19,494 nt of DNA from Clostridia bacterium (GTDB lineage: Bacteria; Bacillota; Clostridia; Oscillospirales; CAG-272), in contig JAGDCE010000123.1 in NCBI GenBank assembly GCA_017958705.1, forward strand, positions 1-19,494, given 5' to 3'. Position 1 is the first letter of the stretch. Every line of letters starts with the position of its first letter. The notes under the pieces are model-generated. The model did not search any database. It worked only from the letters and a program-made list of their open reading frames with translations, and was not told where the DNA came from. Of this stretch, positions 1-7,877 are shown piece after piece. A program made the translations under genes and the position numbers.

Positions 1-200
1 CCCGCCAGGGGCACAGCCGGGTAGCCGCGTATGGATGTGATAAACGCTGAAGGCATCTAAGCGTGAAACACACTTCAAGATTAGATATCCCATAACGAAA
101 GTTAGTAAGGTCACTTGCAGACTACAAGTTGATAGGCCACAGGTGGAAGTGCAGAAATGCATGCAGCTGAGTGGTACTAATAGACCGAGGGCTTGAACCT
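1..200 (+). rRNA. rrl: 23S ribosomal RNA, 3' end (partial)
   Basis: The segment matches the conserved 3' end of bacterial 23S rRNA. It includes the GTGAAACACACTTCAAGATTAG-like region near 62-85 and the final GTGGTACTAATAGACCGAGG block near 171-190. The mature 3' end is placed near 200, where GGGCTTGAACCT would pair with the 5' end of the molecule, which lies outside the window. The end position is good to a few bases. The gene opens the rRNA operon remnant that continues with tRNA-Lys and 5S. Confidence 0.95.
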
Positions 201-202
201 AC

Positions 203-243
203 AAGGTTCGATTCGAGTAACTTGAGTTTCACTCGTTAACCTT
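203..243 (+). other. Stem-loop just after the 23S rRNA
   Basis: AAGGTT at 203-208 pairs with AACCTT at 238-243, and CGAGT at 214-218 pairs with ACTCG at 231-235 inside it, separated by short internal loops. The position directly after the 23S end suits an rRNA processing or antitermination element. That role is inferred; only the pairing is seen. Confidence 0.45.
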
Positions 244-297
244 CCTTATTCGGTTTTCAATGGACGCAAGTCTGTTTTAATAGCACCAGATGGGTAT

Positions 298-373
298 GCA
301 CCTTTAGCTCAGTTGGTAGAGCAACTGACTCTTAATCAGTGGGTCCCGGGTTCGAATCCCTGAAGGTACACCA
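298..373 (+). tRNA. tRNA-Lys (anticodon CTT)
   Basis: A 76-nt cloverleaf with the 3' CCA encoded at 371-373. The D stem is GCTC/GAGC, the anticodon stem ACTGA/TCAGT encloses loop CTCTTAA (anticodon CTT, reading lysine codon AAG), and the T loop is TTCGAAT. It sits between 23S and 5S rRNA and would be released from the rRNA precursor. Two stem positions do not pair: base 2 with 71 in the acceptor stem (C and A), and base 50 with 64 in the T stem (C and T). These could be true divergence, a decaying copy, or a consensus error between rRNA operon copies. Confidence 0.93.
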
Positions 374-376
374 ACT

Positions 377-398
377 AATTTGCCAAAGGCAAATGAGT
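377..398 (+). repeat. Spacer hairpin repeat, copy 1 (intact)
   Basis: This 22-nt unit contains a perfect 7-bp hairpin: ATTTGCC at 378-384, loop AAA, GGCAAAT at 388-394. It is repeated at 426-447 with three single-base transitions. It lies in the tRNA-5S spacer, where such elements are often RNase III or processing sites; that function is inferred. Confidence 0.6.
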
Positions 399-422
399 TG
401 CAGCATTGCTTCGCAATGTGCA
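399..422 (+). other. Spacer stem-loop between the two repeat copies
   Basis: TGCA at 399-402 and CATTGC at 404-409 pair with GCAATG at 413-418 and TGCA at 419-422, leaving one bulged G at 403 and a TTC loop. It is a 10-bp hairpin wedged exactly between two copies of a 22-nt hairpin repeat. A fourth hairpin follows at 456-476 (AGTGTTG with CGACGCT-type pairing including one G-T pair), so the whole 374-478 spacer is strongly structured. Confidence 0.5.
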
Positions 423-425
423 GTT

Positions 426-447
426 AATTCGCCGAAGACAAATGAGT
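426..447 (+). repeat. Spacer hairpin repeat, copy 2 (degenerate)
   Basis: AATTCGCC then GAA then GACAAATGAGT. It matches the unit at 377-398 except for three transitions, two of which break base pairs of the stem. The second copy is therefore decaying, or the change reflects mixed strains. Confidence 0.55.
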
Positions 448-478
448 AAATCAAGAGTGTTGTCAATCGCAACGCTCA

Positions 479-594
<116 letters not shown>

Positions 595-599
595 ACAAA

Positions 600-625
600 A
601 ACTCAGGATCAGTCCTGAGTTTTTT
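600..625 (+). terminator. rRNA operon intrinsic terminator
   Basis: AACTCAGGA at 600-608 pairs perfectly with TCCTGAGTT at 613-621 around a TCAG loop, followed by an unbroken T run to 625. It sits six bases after the 5S end, so it closes the rRNA transcript. Confidence 0.9.
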
Positions 626-657
626 GCTTTTTTTGCTCCGCAATTTGTTTTACCGGG

Positions 658-686
658 TTGACAAATCCCGGCGTATGCGTTATAAT
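658..686 (+). promoter_or_regulatory. Consensus sigma-A promoter for the esterase gene
   Basis: TTGACA at 658-663 and TATAAT at 681-686 are separated by 17 nt, a perfect match to the housekeeping consensus. Transcription would start near 693, giving a leader of about 20 nt with AGGAGG at 702-707 ahead of the ATG. Confidence 0.88.
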
Positions 687-712
687 CGTAAAAGAAATAT
701 CAGGAGGATGAT

Positions 713-2362
713 ATGAAAAAACTAATTGTTTACGTAATTTGCGCGGCAATGCTGCTTTCTTTCGCCGCATGCTCCGGCGGCGGTGACGATACGACGACCG
801 ACGTATTAACCGAACCTCTGACAACAGAGCCGGAAACCACAAATATGATAACGGAAGAGCCGGCTACCGATACGGAGACCGAGGAGGAAACAACGGTTCC
901 GATATTTACCGATCCCTCTGAAGAAGTTCTCAACACGCCCGCGGCGACGCAGTTTACCGTCTCTCGCGTATTCGGCAACGACATGGTGATACAGCGTAAC
1001 GAATACATCCGCGTATGGGGCTTCGCAGATGAAGACCAGAACGGTAAGAGAGTCAACGCCGAATTCGCCGGACTGATCGGCGCGGCGCTGATAGAAGACG
1101 GTAAATTCATGATCACGCTCAACGGTTCGCTCCCGGAATCCACCGAGCCGAGACCGTTCCGTGTATACGGCGACGGCGTTGAATATACGTTCAACGACGT
1201 TCTCGTCGGCGACGTATACTGGATGGTCGGCCAATCCAACGCGACTTATCCCGTACAGAGCATAAAGAACGAGCCGCGTTCCAGCTCCGAAGGCAGAAAC
1301 GTCGGCATATACGACAGCGACTTTATCCGCCTTCACAGAAGCACCTCCGACGATCCGGCGGGACTCACCATCGGCACCGCTGACGTCAACGAAGACACGC
1401 CGATCAAACGCGGCTGGCAGAAGCCCACTAAGGGCGCTCTGCTGTTTTCCGCGCTCGGTTATTTCACTGCAAAGCAGCTTTACGACAAGCTTGAAGGCAA
1501 AATACCGATAGGCATGATCGAATTCGCCTCCGGCGGCGCCGCGCTCAACGCGTTCTGCCCGAACGAGATCTGCGATCAGCTCAAGATAGACAAATTCGAC
1601 TCGGCCAAGGGCGTCTATACCGCGCCGAGCGTAAACAACCATCCGACGCGCTTCATGTACAACCACTACATGTACGCATTCCAGAAGTACCCGATATGCG
1701 GTATCATCTGGTATCAGGGAGAATCCGACTGCACTTCGCAGAACGACAAGAAATATCCCGACAGATTCGATGCGCTGATCACGGAGTACAGGAACAGACA
1801 CGACCTTATAAACCACGATTATCCGGTATTCATCATCGAATTCCCGGCGATCTGGCAGTCGTTCCCGTTCGAGACGATCCGTCAGTACATGGGAACGATC
1901 CCGAACGTGACGAAGAACGCCCACCTCTGCCAGTCGTCCGACCTCTGGAAAGACACCAAATATGATAACAGCCTGCATCCCTACGTCAAATGGGAGCAGT
2001 CGGTACGTATGACGAATATAATCCTCGCGAATATCTACGGCATAGGCGACCCCGCGTACGTCGAAGGTCCGTCCGCCGTAAGCATCGAATATTCCGAGGA
2101 TAAGATGAGCGCGGTCATTACGTTCCGCAACGTCGGCGACGGCCTGCGCATCGAGGGCGACGAGCTTAAGGGCTTCATAGCGAACGGCTCGACGAAGGCG
2201 AAGATGACCGCGGAGATAATCGACAAGGACAAAGTCCGCGTGACGTACACCAAGTCGATAAAATCCGTCTCATACAACGCCGGCCAGCAGGATACGTTCC
2301 CGGAGACTATCACGCTCTGCAACAGCGAGGGCGTGCCGTGCAACTCGTTCATAATCAAATAA
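713..2362 (+). CDS. SGNH/sialate O-acetylesterase-like lipoprotein
   Basis: A 549-residue secreted lipoprotein, probably removing acetyl groups from sialic acid or other glycans at the cell surface. The signal peptide ends in FAAC with the lipid-bearing Cys20, followed by a Thr/Glu-rich linker to about residue 63. The body follows the sialate O-acetylesterase (SASA) family: GQSN at 173-176 with nucleophile Ser175, the WYQGES block at 333-338, and a late SLHP with His422 and Asp418 as the likely remaining catalytic residues. AGGAGG lies 5 nt before the ATG. The gene is a single unit, with its own consensus promoter and a terminator after it. The family call is firm, but the exact sugar substrate cannot be read from sequence; xylan or other acetylesterase activity is equally possible. 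Confidence 0.85.
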   Translation: MKKLIVYVICAAMLLSFAACSGGGDDTTTDVLTEPLTTEPETTNMITEEPATDTETEEETTVPIFTDPSEEVLNTPAATQFTVSRVFGNDMVIQRNEYIRVWGFADEDQNGKRVNAEFAGLIGAALIEDGKFMITLNGSLPESTEPRPFRVYGDGVEYTFNDVLVGDVYWMVGQSNATYPVQSIKNEPRSSSEGRNVGIYDSDFIRLHRSTSDDPAGLTIGTADVNEDTPIKRGWQKPTKGALLFSALGYFTAKQLYDKLEGKIPIGMIEFASGGAALNAFCPNEICDQLKIDKFDSAKGVYTAPSVNNHPTRFMYNHYMYAFQKYPICGIIWYQGESDCTSQNDKKYPDRFDALITEYRNRHDLINHDYPVFIIEFPAIWQSFPFETIRQYMGTIPNVTKNAHLCQSSDLWKDTKYDNSLHPYVKWEQSVRMTNIILANIYGIGDPAYVEGPSAVSIEYSEDKMSAVITFRNVGDGLRIEGDELKGFIANGSTKAKMTAEIIDKDKVRVTYTKSIKSVSYNAGQQDTFPETITLCNSEGVPCNSFIIK

Positions 2363-2376
2363 GTATCACACACGAT

Positions 2377-2403
2377 ACCGGCGCTTTGACGCGCCGGTTT
2401 TTT
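2377..2403 (+). terminator. Intrinsic terminator after the esterase gene
   Basis: ACCGGCGC at 2377-2384 pairs perfectly with GCGCCGGT at 2391-2398 around a TTTGAC loop, followed by a T run to 2403. It begins 14 nt after the stop codon. Confidence 0.92.
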
Positions 2404-2411
2404 ATCTGCAC

Positions 2412-2440
2412 TTGACAAGCGGCCGTCTATGGTGTATAAT
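2412..2440 (+). promoter_or_regulatory. Consensus sigma-A promoter for the acyltransferase gene
   Basis: TTGACA at 2412-2417 and TATAAT at 2435-2440 with a 17-nt spacer, again a perfect match. It begins only 8 nt after the preceding terminator, so the two genes are transcribed separately. Confidence 0.87.
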
Positions 2441-2469
2441 GGTTAAAAACGATACGGAACGGTATATCT

Positions 2470-3741
2470 ATGGATAAGAATATCAAAAGATTTGACAGAA
2501 AAGCGCCGCCGGTAAGAACGAAATGGTATCTGCGCCCGCTGACGTACGTCCTGTCGGCTCCCGACACGAAAAAACACAAACTGAAGATTACGAAAACGGG
2601 CGTTGAAGGGCTCAAGCCACCTTATCTGATGCTTTGCAATCACAACGCTTTCATGGATTTCAAAGCCGCGACGATGGCGATCTATCCCGATCGCGCGAAT
2701 TACATCGTGGCGATCGACGGATTCATCGGACGGGAAAAGCTGCTGCGCGACGTCGGCTGCATCTGCAAACGCAAATTCACGAGCGATATAACGCTGATAC
2801 GCAATATCAAAAAGGTAATAAACAACGGCGATATCTGCATCATCTATCCCGAGGCGAGGTATTCGCTGTGCGGTACGACCGCGATCCTGCCCGAGAGCCT
2901 CGGCGAGCTGTGCAAGATGCTCGGCGTGCCGGTCGTGACGTTCATCTGCCACGGACACCATATTAACTCTCCGTTCTGGAACCTCCACGACAGGGGAGTG
3001 CGCCCGACCGAAGCCGAGATGACGCTGCTTTTCACGCCCGAACAGCTTGAGGCCGCCGGCAAGGACGAGATAAACGACGCGCTTGTGAAAGCGTTTCAGT
3101 ACGACGACTATGCCTGGCAGAAACAGCGCGGTATTAAGGTAACATACAAAAAAAGAGCCGAAGGGCTCCATAAAGTGCTTTATCAGTGCCCTCACTGCGG
3201 AACGGAGTTTCGCATGACGTCGCAGAACGACGAACTGATCTGCTCCGCCTGCGGTAAAAAATGGAGATATCTTACCGACGGAACACTTGAAGCCGAGTCC
3301 GGCGAAACGGAGTTTTCTCATATACCGGACTGGTACGAATGGGAGCGCGCTAACGTACGCGAGCAGGTGAGGACCGGGAAATACACGTCCGGGGAACTTG
3401 ACGTTCACGTCGACAGCCTGCCGAACGCCGACCGTTTCATCAGGCTCGGCGGCGGAAAACTCATCCACGACGAAAACGGCTTCCGCGTATGGGGGACAGA
3501 TTCCGACGGCGATCCGTTTGAGATGGTAAAGGACGTGCTTTCGCTATATTCCTGCCATATTGAGTACGAATATCTCGGAAAATACGGCGACTGCATAGAT
3601 CTTAACACGCTCGACGACACTTTCTACATATACCCGCACGGAACCGACTTTTCGGTGACGAAAATGGCACTTGCGACGGAAGAACTTTACCGCTTCAAAC
3701 GCGAGCAGGCCGGCAGACCGTGCCGCCCGGGGCTTGCTTGA
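2470..3741 (+). CDS. PlsC-like acyltransferase with C-terminal zinc ribbon
   Basis: A 423-residue protein. Residues about 40-190 resemble the PlsC/LPLAT family, which moves acyl groups onto lysophospholipids at the inner membrane face. The HX4D catalytic motif is His58 to Asp63, and YPEARYS at 126-132 takes the place of the family's glycerophosphate-binding EGxRS motif. Unusually, a zinc ribbon follows with Cys240, Cys243, Cys258 and Cys261, then about 160 residues of no recognised family. There is no signal peptide or clear membrane span. The ribosome site is weak (GGAAC about 10 nt upstream), but the start lies just downstream of a strong promoter and no better one is seen. Acyltransferase family is fairly sure; the substrate and the role of the ribbon are unknown. 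Confidence 0.78.
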   Translation: MDKNIKRFDRKAPPVRTKWYLRPLTYVLSAPDTKKHKLKITKTGVEGLKPPYLMLCNHNAFMDFKAATMAIYPDRANYIVAIDGFIGREKLLRDVGCICKRKFTSDITLIRNIKKVINNGDICIIYPEARYSLCGTTAILPESLGELCKMLGVPVVTFICHGHHINSPFWNLHDRGVRPTEAEMTLLFTPEQLEAAGKDEINDALVKAFQYDDYAWQKQRGIKVTYKKRAEGLHKVLYQCPHCGTEFRMTSQNDELICSACGKKWRYLTDGTLEAESGETEFSHIPDWYEWERANVREQVRTGKYTSGELDVHVDSLPNADRFIRLGGGKLIHDENGFRVWGTDSDGDPFEMVKDVLSLYSCHIEYEYLGKYGDCIDLNTLDDTFYIYPHGTDFSVTKMALATEELYRFKREQAGRPCRPGLA

Positions 3742-3767
3742 CGCGAATGTAAATCTTATGTTAAAAT
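3738..3767 (+). promoter_or_regulatory. Extended -10 promoter overlapping the acyltransferase stop
   Basis: TTGACG at 3738-3743 and an extended -10 TGTTAAAAT at 3759-3767 (hexamer TAAAAT), with an 18-nt spacer. The -35 overlaps the TGA stop at 3739-3741. No terminator is seen between the acyltransferase and the next gene, so read-through may add to this promoter. Confidence 0.6.
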
Positions 3768-3838
3768 AAGTGAAAAGTGTTGAAATAGCCATATATACCA
3801 TTTATAATATATAAAAATATCGATCCGGAGATATTGAT

Positions 3839-4348
3839 TTGATCACTGATTTTATTATAAAGACCTTCGGAGAAGCCGCCGGATGGATCAAATACCTTGT
3901 GACCGGTATCATCTCCATGCTCCCGATCGTGGAGCTGCGCGGCGCGATCCCGATAGGTTCGTTGGCGTTCAAGATCCCGTGGTACTGGTGCTACATCCTG
4001 AGCGTTATCGGCAATCTGGTGCCGATACCGTTCATACTGATATTCATTGAAAAACTGATCGGCTGGTTCAAAAAAACGAAGCATCTGAAAAAACTCGGAC
4101 TTTTCCTCGAATCCAAAGCGGAAAAGAACACCGCGAGGGTGCAGAAATACGAGGTTTTCGGGCTGATGCTGTTCGTCGCGATCCCGCTGCCGATGACCGG
4201 CGCGTGGACGGGCGCGCTCGTCGCTGCGCTGACCGGTATGAAATTCAAAAACTCCATGATATCCATCATAGGAGGCGTGCTGATCGCAGGTGCGATCGTG
4301 ACGCTCATCTGTCAGGGCGTGCTCGGCTTTTTGTCGTTTTTAATTTAA
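3839..4348 (+). CDS. COG2426 small integral membrane protein ('small multidrug export')
   Basis: A 169-residue, very hydrophobic protein of the Sm_multidrug_ex family (COG2426). Signature blocks are MLPIVELRGAIP near residues 26-37 and FVAIPLPMTGAWTGA in the second half, both typical of the family. About four membrane segments are expected, with a charged cytoplasmic stretch near 75-105. The family name implies export, but its transport substrate is not established. The start is TTG at 3839, with GGAG at 3827-3830 eight nt upstream; no in-frame ATG lies nearby upstream. The stop codon is directly followed by the SAM-I riboswitch, with no terminator of its own, so this gene heads the transcript that enters the switch. 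Confidence 0.85.
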   Translation: MITDFIIKTFGEAAGWIKYLVTGIISMLPIVELRGAIPIGSLAFKIPWYWCYILSVIGNLVPIPFILIFIEKLIGWFKKTKHLKKLGLFLESKAEKNTARVQKYEVFGLMLFVAIPLPMTGAWTGALVAALTGMKFKNSMISIIGGVLIAGAIVTLICQGVLGFLSFLI

Positions 4349-4349
4349 T

Positions 4350-4432
4350 ACCCATCAAGAGCAGGGGAGGGACCGGCCTTATGATCCTGCGGCAACCTGA
4401 GACGATTAAGGTGCCAATTCCGCGAGATGAGT
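4350..4432 (+). promoter_or_regulatory. SAM-I (S-box) riboswitch aptamer
   Basis: The conserved S-box core is present in order: ATCAAGAG, P2 strand GCAGG at 4361-4365, the kink-turn GGGAGGGACC, closing strand CCTGC at 4386-4390, CGGCAACC, and GGTGCCAATTCC at 4410-4421. P1 forms from ACCCATC at 4350-4356 and GATGAGT at 4426-4432, with one C-A mismatch. It binds S-adenosylmethionine and shuts off downstream genes when SAM is plentiful. It stands directly before metK, the SAM synthase gene, a well-known target. It starts just one base after the previous stop codon. Confidence 0.95.
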
Positions 4433-4476
4433 TTCTGATATCAAAATGAAATTCGCTCGGGAACGGGCGGATTTTT
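4429..4476 (+). terminator. Riboswitch expression platform: antiterminator and terminator
   Basis: The terminator stem is AAATTCGCTCG at 4449-4459 with CGGGCGGATTT at 4464-4474 (11 bp with G-T pairs, GGAA loop), followed by T's to 4476. A competing antiterminator pairs GAGTTTC at 4429-4435 with GAAATTC at 4448-4454. Its 5' strand is part of P1, and its 3' strand covers the start of the terminator. SAM binding would hold P1, free the terminator and stop transcription before metK. This is the classic transcription-control form of the S-box. Confidence 0.88.
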
Positions 4477-4494
4477 ACATAGAAAGGCATATAA

Positions 4495-5667
4495 ATGAAA
4501 AGACTTTTTACATCCGAATCTGTAACAGAAGGACATCCCGATAAAATATGCGACCAGATATCCGACGCGATCCTTGACGAAATGCTTCGCGCGGACCCGA
4601 TGTCGCGTGTGGCGTGCGAATGCTGCTGCACGACCGGGCTCGTCATGGTAATGGGCGAGGTGACGACGTCGGCGTACGTCGATATACAGCACGTCGTGCG
4701 TGAAAAGGTCAGAGAGATCGGTTATACTCGCGCGAAATACGGCTTCGACTGCGACACCTGCGCCGTTATCTCCTGCATTCACGAGCAGTCTCCCGATATC
4801 GCGATGGGCGTCGACCGCTCGCTTGAGGCGAAAAACGGCCAGCTTGAAGACGATCTCGATACCGGCGCCGGCGATCAGGGCATGGTCTTCGGCTTCGCGT
4901 GCGATGAAACGAAGGAACTTATGCCGCTGCCGATCTCGCTGTCGCACCGGCTCGCGAAAAAGCTTTCCGAGGTCAGAAAAACGGGGGTGCTGCCGTATCT
5001 GCGTCCGGACGGAAAGACTCAGGTCACCGTTGAATACGACGACGGCCGCCCCGTCAGGATCGACACCGTCGTGGTTTCTACGCAGCACGACGAGAACGTC
5101 GGGCTTGAACAGATAAGAAAAGACGTGATAGAGAACGTCATAAAAGCCGTCATCCCCGCGGATCTGCTTGATGAGGACACGAAATATTTCGTCAACCCGA
5201 CCGGCCGCTTCGTCATAGGCGGACCGAACGGAGACTCCGGCCTGACCGGACGCAAGATAATCGTCGACACGTACGGCGGATACGCGCGCCACGGCGGCGG
5301 CGCGTTCTCCGGCAAGGACCCGACGAAGGTCGACAGATCCGCCGCTTACGCCGCCCGCTGGGTCGCCAAGAACGTCGTCGCGGCGGGGCTGTGCAGCAAA
5401 TGTGAGATTCAGATCGCCTACGCGATAGGCGTCGCGCACCCCGTTTCCGTGTCGGTCGATACCTACGGGACCGAGACCGTGCCGTATGAAAAGATAAAGG
5501 AAGCGGTCGAAAAGGTAGACCTGCGTCCCGCGGCGATCATAAAACACTTCGATCTGCGCCGCCCGATATACGCGCAGACCGCAGCGTACGGCCACATGGG
5601 ACGCGAGGATATAGACGTGCCGTGGGAGAAGCTCGATCTTGTCCCCGAATTTGAAAAACTGAAATGA
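4495..5667 (+). CDS. metK: S-adenosylmethionine synthase (methionine adenosyltransferase)
   Basis: A 390-residue cytoplasmic enzyme that makes SAM from methionine and ATP, the methyl donor of the cell. It is full length for the family. Visible signatures are the N-terminal SESVTEGHPDKICDQ with His14 and Asp16, the ATP loop GAGDQGM at 124-130, and GGGAFSGKD at 267-275, which binds the polyphosphate. AAAGG at 4483-4487 lies 7 nt before the ATG. The gene sits behind a SAM-I riboswitch, so its product feeds back on its own transcription. Its stop overlaps the next start as ATGA, which suggests coupled translation with recD2. Confidence 0.98.
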   Translation: MKRLFTSESVTEGHPDKICDQISDAILDEMLRADPMSRVACECCCTTGLVMVMGEVTTSAYVDIQHVVREKVREIGYTRAKYGFDCDTCAVISCIHEQSPDIAMGVDRSLEAKNGQLEDDLDTGAGDQGMVFGFACDETKELMPLPISLSHRLAKKLSEVRKTGVLPYLRPDGKTQVTVEYDDGRPVRIDTVVVSTQHDENVGLEQIRKDVIENVIKAVIPADLLDEDTKYFVNPTGRFVIGGPNGDSGLTGRKIIVDTYGGYARHGGGAFSGKDPTKVDRSAAYAARWVAKNVVAAGLCSKCEIQIAYAIGVAHPVSVSVDTYGTETVPYEKIKEAVEKVDLRPAAIIKHFDLRRPIYAQTAAYGHMGREDIDVPWEKLDLVPEFEKLK

Positions 5668-7877
5668 ACGAAAACGACAAGGAGCTTGAAAAGCTCACCG
5701 GAGTCGTTGATCGGATAGTATATCAGAACAAGGACAACGGCTACGCCGTGATCGAGATCGAGACCGGCGAGGCGGAGTTCGAAACGATCTTCGGGACTCT
5801 GCCGTTTATCGCCGAAGGCGAGGTCATCGCCGCTTACGGCAACTTCGTCAACAGTCCGAAGTACGGCAGGCAGTTCCGCGTGGAGCAGTATGAAAAACAG
5901 CTCCCGCAGTCCGAGGACATGATGATAAAATATCTGTCGTCCGGCACCATCAAGGGCATAGGTCCGGCGATGGCGCGAAAGATCGTCGCGCGCTTCGGCG
6001 CCGAGACGTTCGACGTCATCGAGAACAACCCCGGCTGGCTCGCGGATATAAACGGCATTTCGGCGACTCGCGCCGAAAATATAGGCGAGCAGTTCGCGCA
6101 GCAGCACGGACTGAGAAACGTCATGATGTTCTGCCGCGATTTCTTCTCGCCGTCAGTCTCCGTCCGCGCTTTCAAGAAATGGGGAGCATCGACGGTAGAG
6201 ATCATCAGAAGCGACCCGTATATCCTCTGCGAGGAGCAGTTCGGCGTCAGCTTCGAGAAGGCGGACAACGCCGCTCGCGCCATAGGACATCCCGCGGACA
6301 GCGACGTCAGGCTTTTTGCCGGTATTAAATACGTACTCAATTACAGCGCCACGCAGAACGGTCACACGTATCTGCCGGAGGATAAGCTGTTGAACGCCGC
6401 GTCGAATCTGCTCGGAGCCGATTCCGGAAAGATGAAGGACGCGCTCGACAGCCTGACAGAGAGCGGCATATGCGTCTGCGAAAAGCTCGACGGGCGGCGC
6501 TGCATATTTTTAAAGAAATACCGCGACGCGGAGCAGTATATCTGCGACAAGCTCAGAATGCTTGAAAATTCGAGCGTCGTTGTCGACGAGAAAAACCTGC
6601 AGCGCTCGATCGACGTCTGCGAGACGGAAGAGAACATAACGTACGCGCCGATGCAGCGCAAAGCGATTGAACGCGCGATAAACAGCGGAGTAATGGTGCT
6701 GACCGGCGGCCCCGGTACCGGTAAAACGACGGTCATCCGCGCGGTCACGCGCATATTCCGGCGAATCGGTATGAAATACGCGCTCGCCGCGCCGACGGGC
6801 CGCGCCGCCAAACGCATGTCCGAGGCTACGAGCGAGGAGGCGAAAACGATACACCGCCTGCTCGAGGTAACTTTTGCCGACGGCGAACGTCAGCACTTCA
6901 TGCGCAGCCGGAGCAACCCGCTCGACGAAAACGTCGTGATTATCGACGAGGCGTCGATGATCGACGTGCTGCTCATGTCCGCCCTGCTCGAGGCGATGCG
7001 CCCCGGCTCGAAGCTCGTGCTGATAGGTGACGCGGATCAGCTGCCGTCGGTCGGCGCGGGCAACGTACTCGCCGATATAATCGCGTCCGACACCGTCAAC
7101 ACGGTGCACTTGAAGGACATATTCAGACAGGCGGGCGAATCGCTGATCGTCACCAACGCCCACGCGATAAACGAGGGCAGATACCCGGATCTGCAGGCCA
7201 AAACGAACGATTTCTTCTTTATCCCGCGCCAGAGCGAGGAGGAGACGGCGCAGACAGTCACGGATCTGTGCAGCGTTAGACTGCCGAGAAAATACGGCAA
7301 AGAAGTGCTCGAGACGCTTCAGATCATAACGCCCACAAGGCTCAGCTGCTGCGGCGTCGAGGCGTTGAACGTCAGGCTGCAGCAGGCGCTGAACCCGCCC
7401 GCGCCTTCAAAGAAGGAGAAGCACGCGCGCGGCGTCGTCTTTCGCGAAGGCGACAAGGTCATGCAGATAAAGAACAATTACGATATACTCTGGGTGAAGA
7501 ACGGCACAGAGGGCGCCGGGATATTCAACGGCGATATCGGAAAAATAATAAAGGTCGACAACATGGCGGAAACGCTGATCATCGACTTTGACGAGCGGAT
7601 CACCGAATACGACTACTCGCTGCTCGACGAGCTCGAGCACGCGTACGCGATAACGGTGCACAAGAGCCAGGGGAGCGAATACAGAACGGTCATAATCCCC
7701 GCGTTCCGCTTCAGCAAACGGCTTCTGACGCGAAATCTGCTTTATACCGCGGTGACGCGCGCACAGCAGATGGTCATCATCGTCGGCGACGCTCAGGCGG
7801 TGAACGACATGGTGGACAACAACCGCCACGCGCTCCGCTACACGTCGCTGTGCGAGCGGCTGACGAATTTCTCATGA
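5664..7877 (+). CDS. recD2: RecD2 family ATP-dependent DNA helicase (RecD/TraA)
   Basis: A 737-residue superfamily 1B helicase, unwinding DNA 5' to 3' in repair; RecD2 acts without RecBC in this group. Domain order: an OB-like N-terminal region (about 1-85), helix-hairpin-helix repeats (about 90-145), then the motor with Walker A GGPGTGKTT at 348-356 (Lys354), Walker B IIDEAS with Asp428 and Glu429, GDADQLPSVGAG, the FRQA motif, and the late VHKSQGSEY with His666 and the YTAVTRA block. All key residues are present. The ATG overlaps the metK stop as ATGA, and its own stop overlaps comF the same way. It should therefore be under the SAM switch unless an internal promoter exists. Confidence 0.95.
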   Translation: MNENDKELEKLTGVVDRIVYQNKDNGYAVIEIETGEAEFETIFGTLPFIAEGEVIAAYGNFVNSPKYGRQFRVEQYEKQLPQSEDMMIKYLSSGTIKGIGPAMARKIVARFGAETFDVIENNPGWLADINGISATRAENIGEQFAQQHGLRNVMMFCRDFFSPSVSVRAFKKWGASTVEIIRSDPYILCEEQFGVSFEKADNAARAIGHPADSDVRLFAGIKYVLNYSATQNGHTYLPEDKLLNAASNLLGADSGKMKDALDSLTESGICVCEKLDGRRCIFLKKYRDAEQYICDKLRMLENSSVVVDEKNLQRSIDVCETEENITYAPMQRKAIERAINSGVMVLTGGPGTGKTTVIRAVTRIFRRIGMKYALAAPTGRAAKRMSEATSEEAKTIHRLLEVTFADGERQHFMRSRSNPLDENVVIIDEASMIDVLLMSALLEAMRPGSKLVLIGDADQLPSVGAGNVLADIIASDTVNTVHLKDIFRQAGESLIVTNAHAINEGRYPDLQAKTNDFFFIPRQSEEETAQTVTDLCSVRLPRKYGKEVLETLQIITPTRLSCCGVEALNVRLQQALNPPAPSKKEKHARGVVFREGDKVMQIKNNYDILWVKNGTEGAGIFNGDIGKIIKVDNMAETLIIDFDERITEYDYSLLDELEHAYAITVHKSQGSEYRTVIIPAFRFSKRLLTRNLLYTAVTRAQQMVIIVGDAQAVNDMVDNNRHALRYTSLCERLTNFS

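Noticed and set aside
806..1978. Long minus-strand open frame of 390 codons inside the esterase gene
   Set aside because: It is the mirror of a GC-rich coding strand: composition heavy in Arg/Val, no ribosome site, no recognisable domain. The plus frame carries all the family motifs.
4441..5595. Minus-strand open frame of 384 codons opposite metK
   Set aside because: It covers the riboswitch terminator and metK in reverse, with low-complexity Arg/Val/Asp content and no start signals.
7850..7873. GTG start for comF
   Set aside because: No ribosome site is seen. The ATG at 7874 forms an ATGA overlap with the recD2 stop, the same arrangement as metK/recD2.
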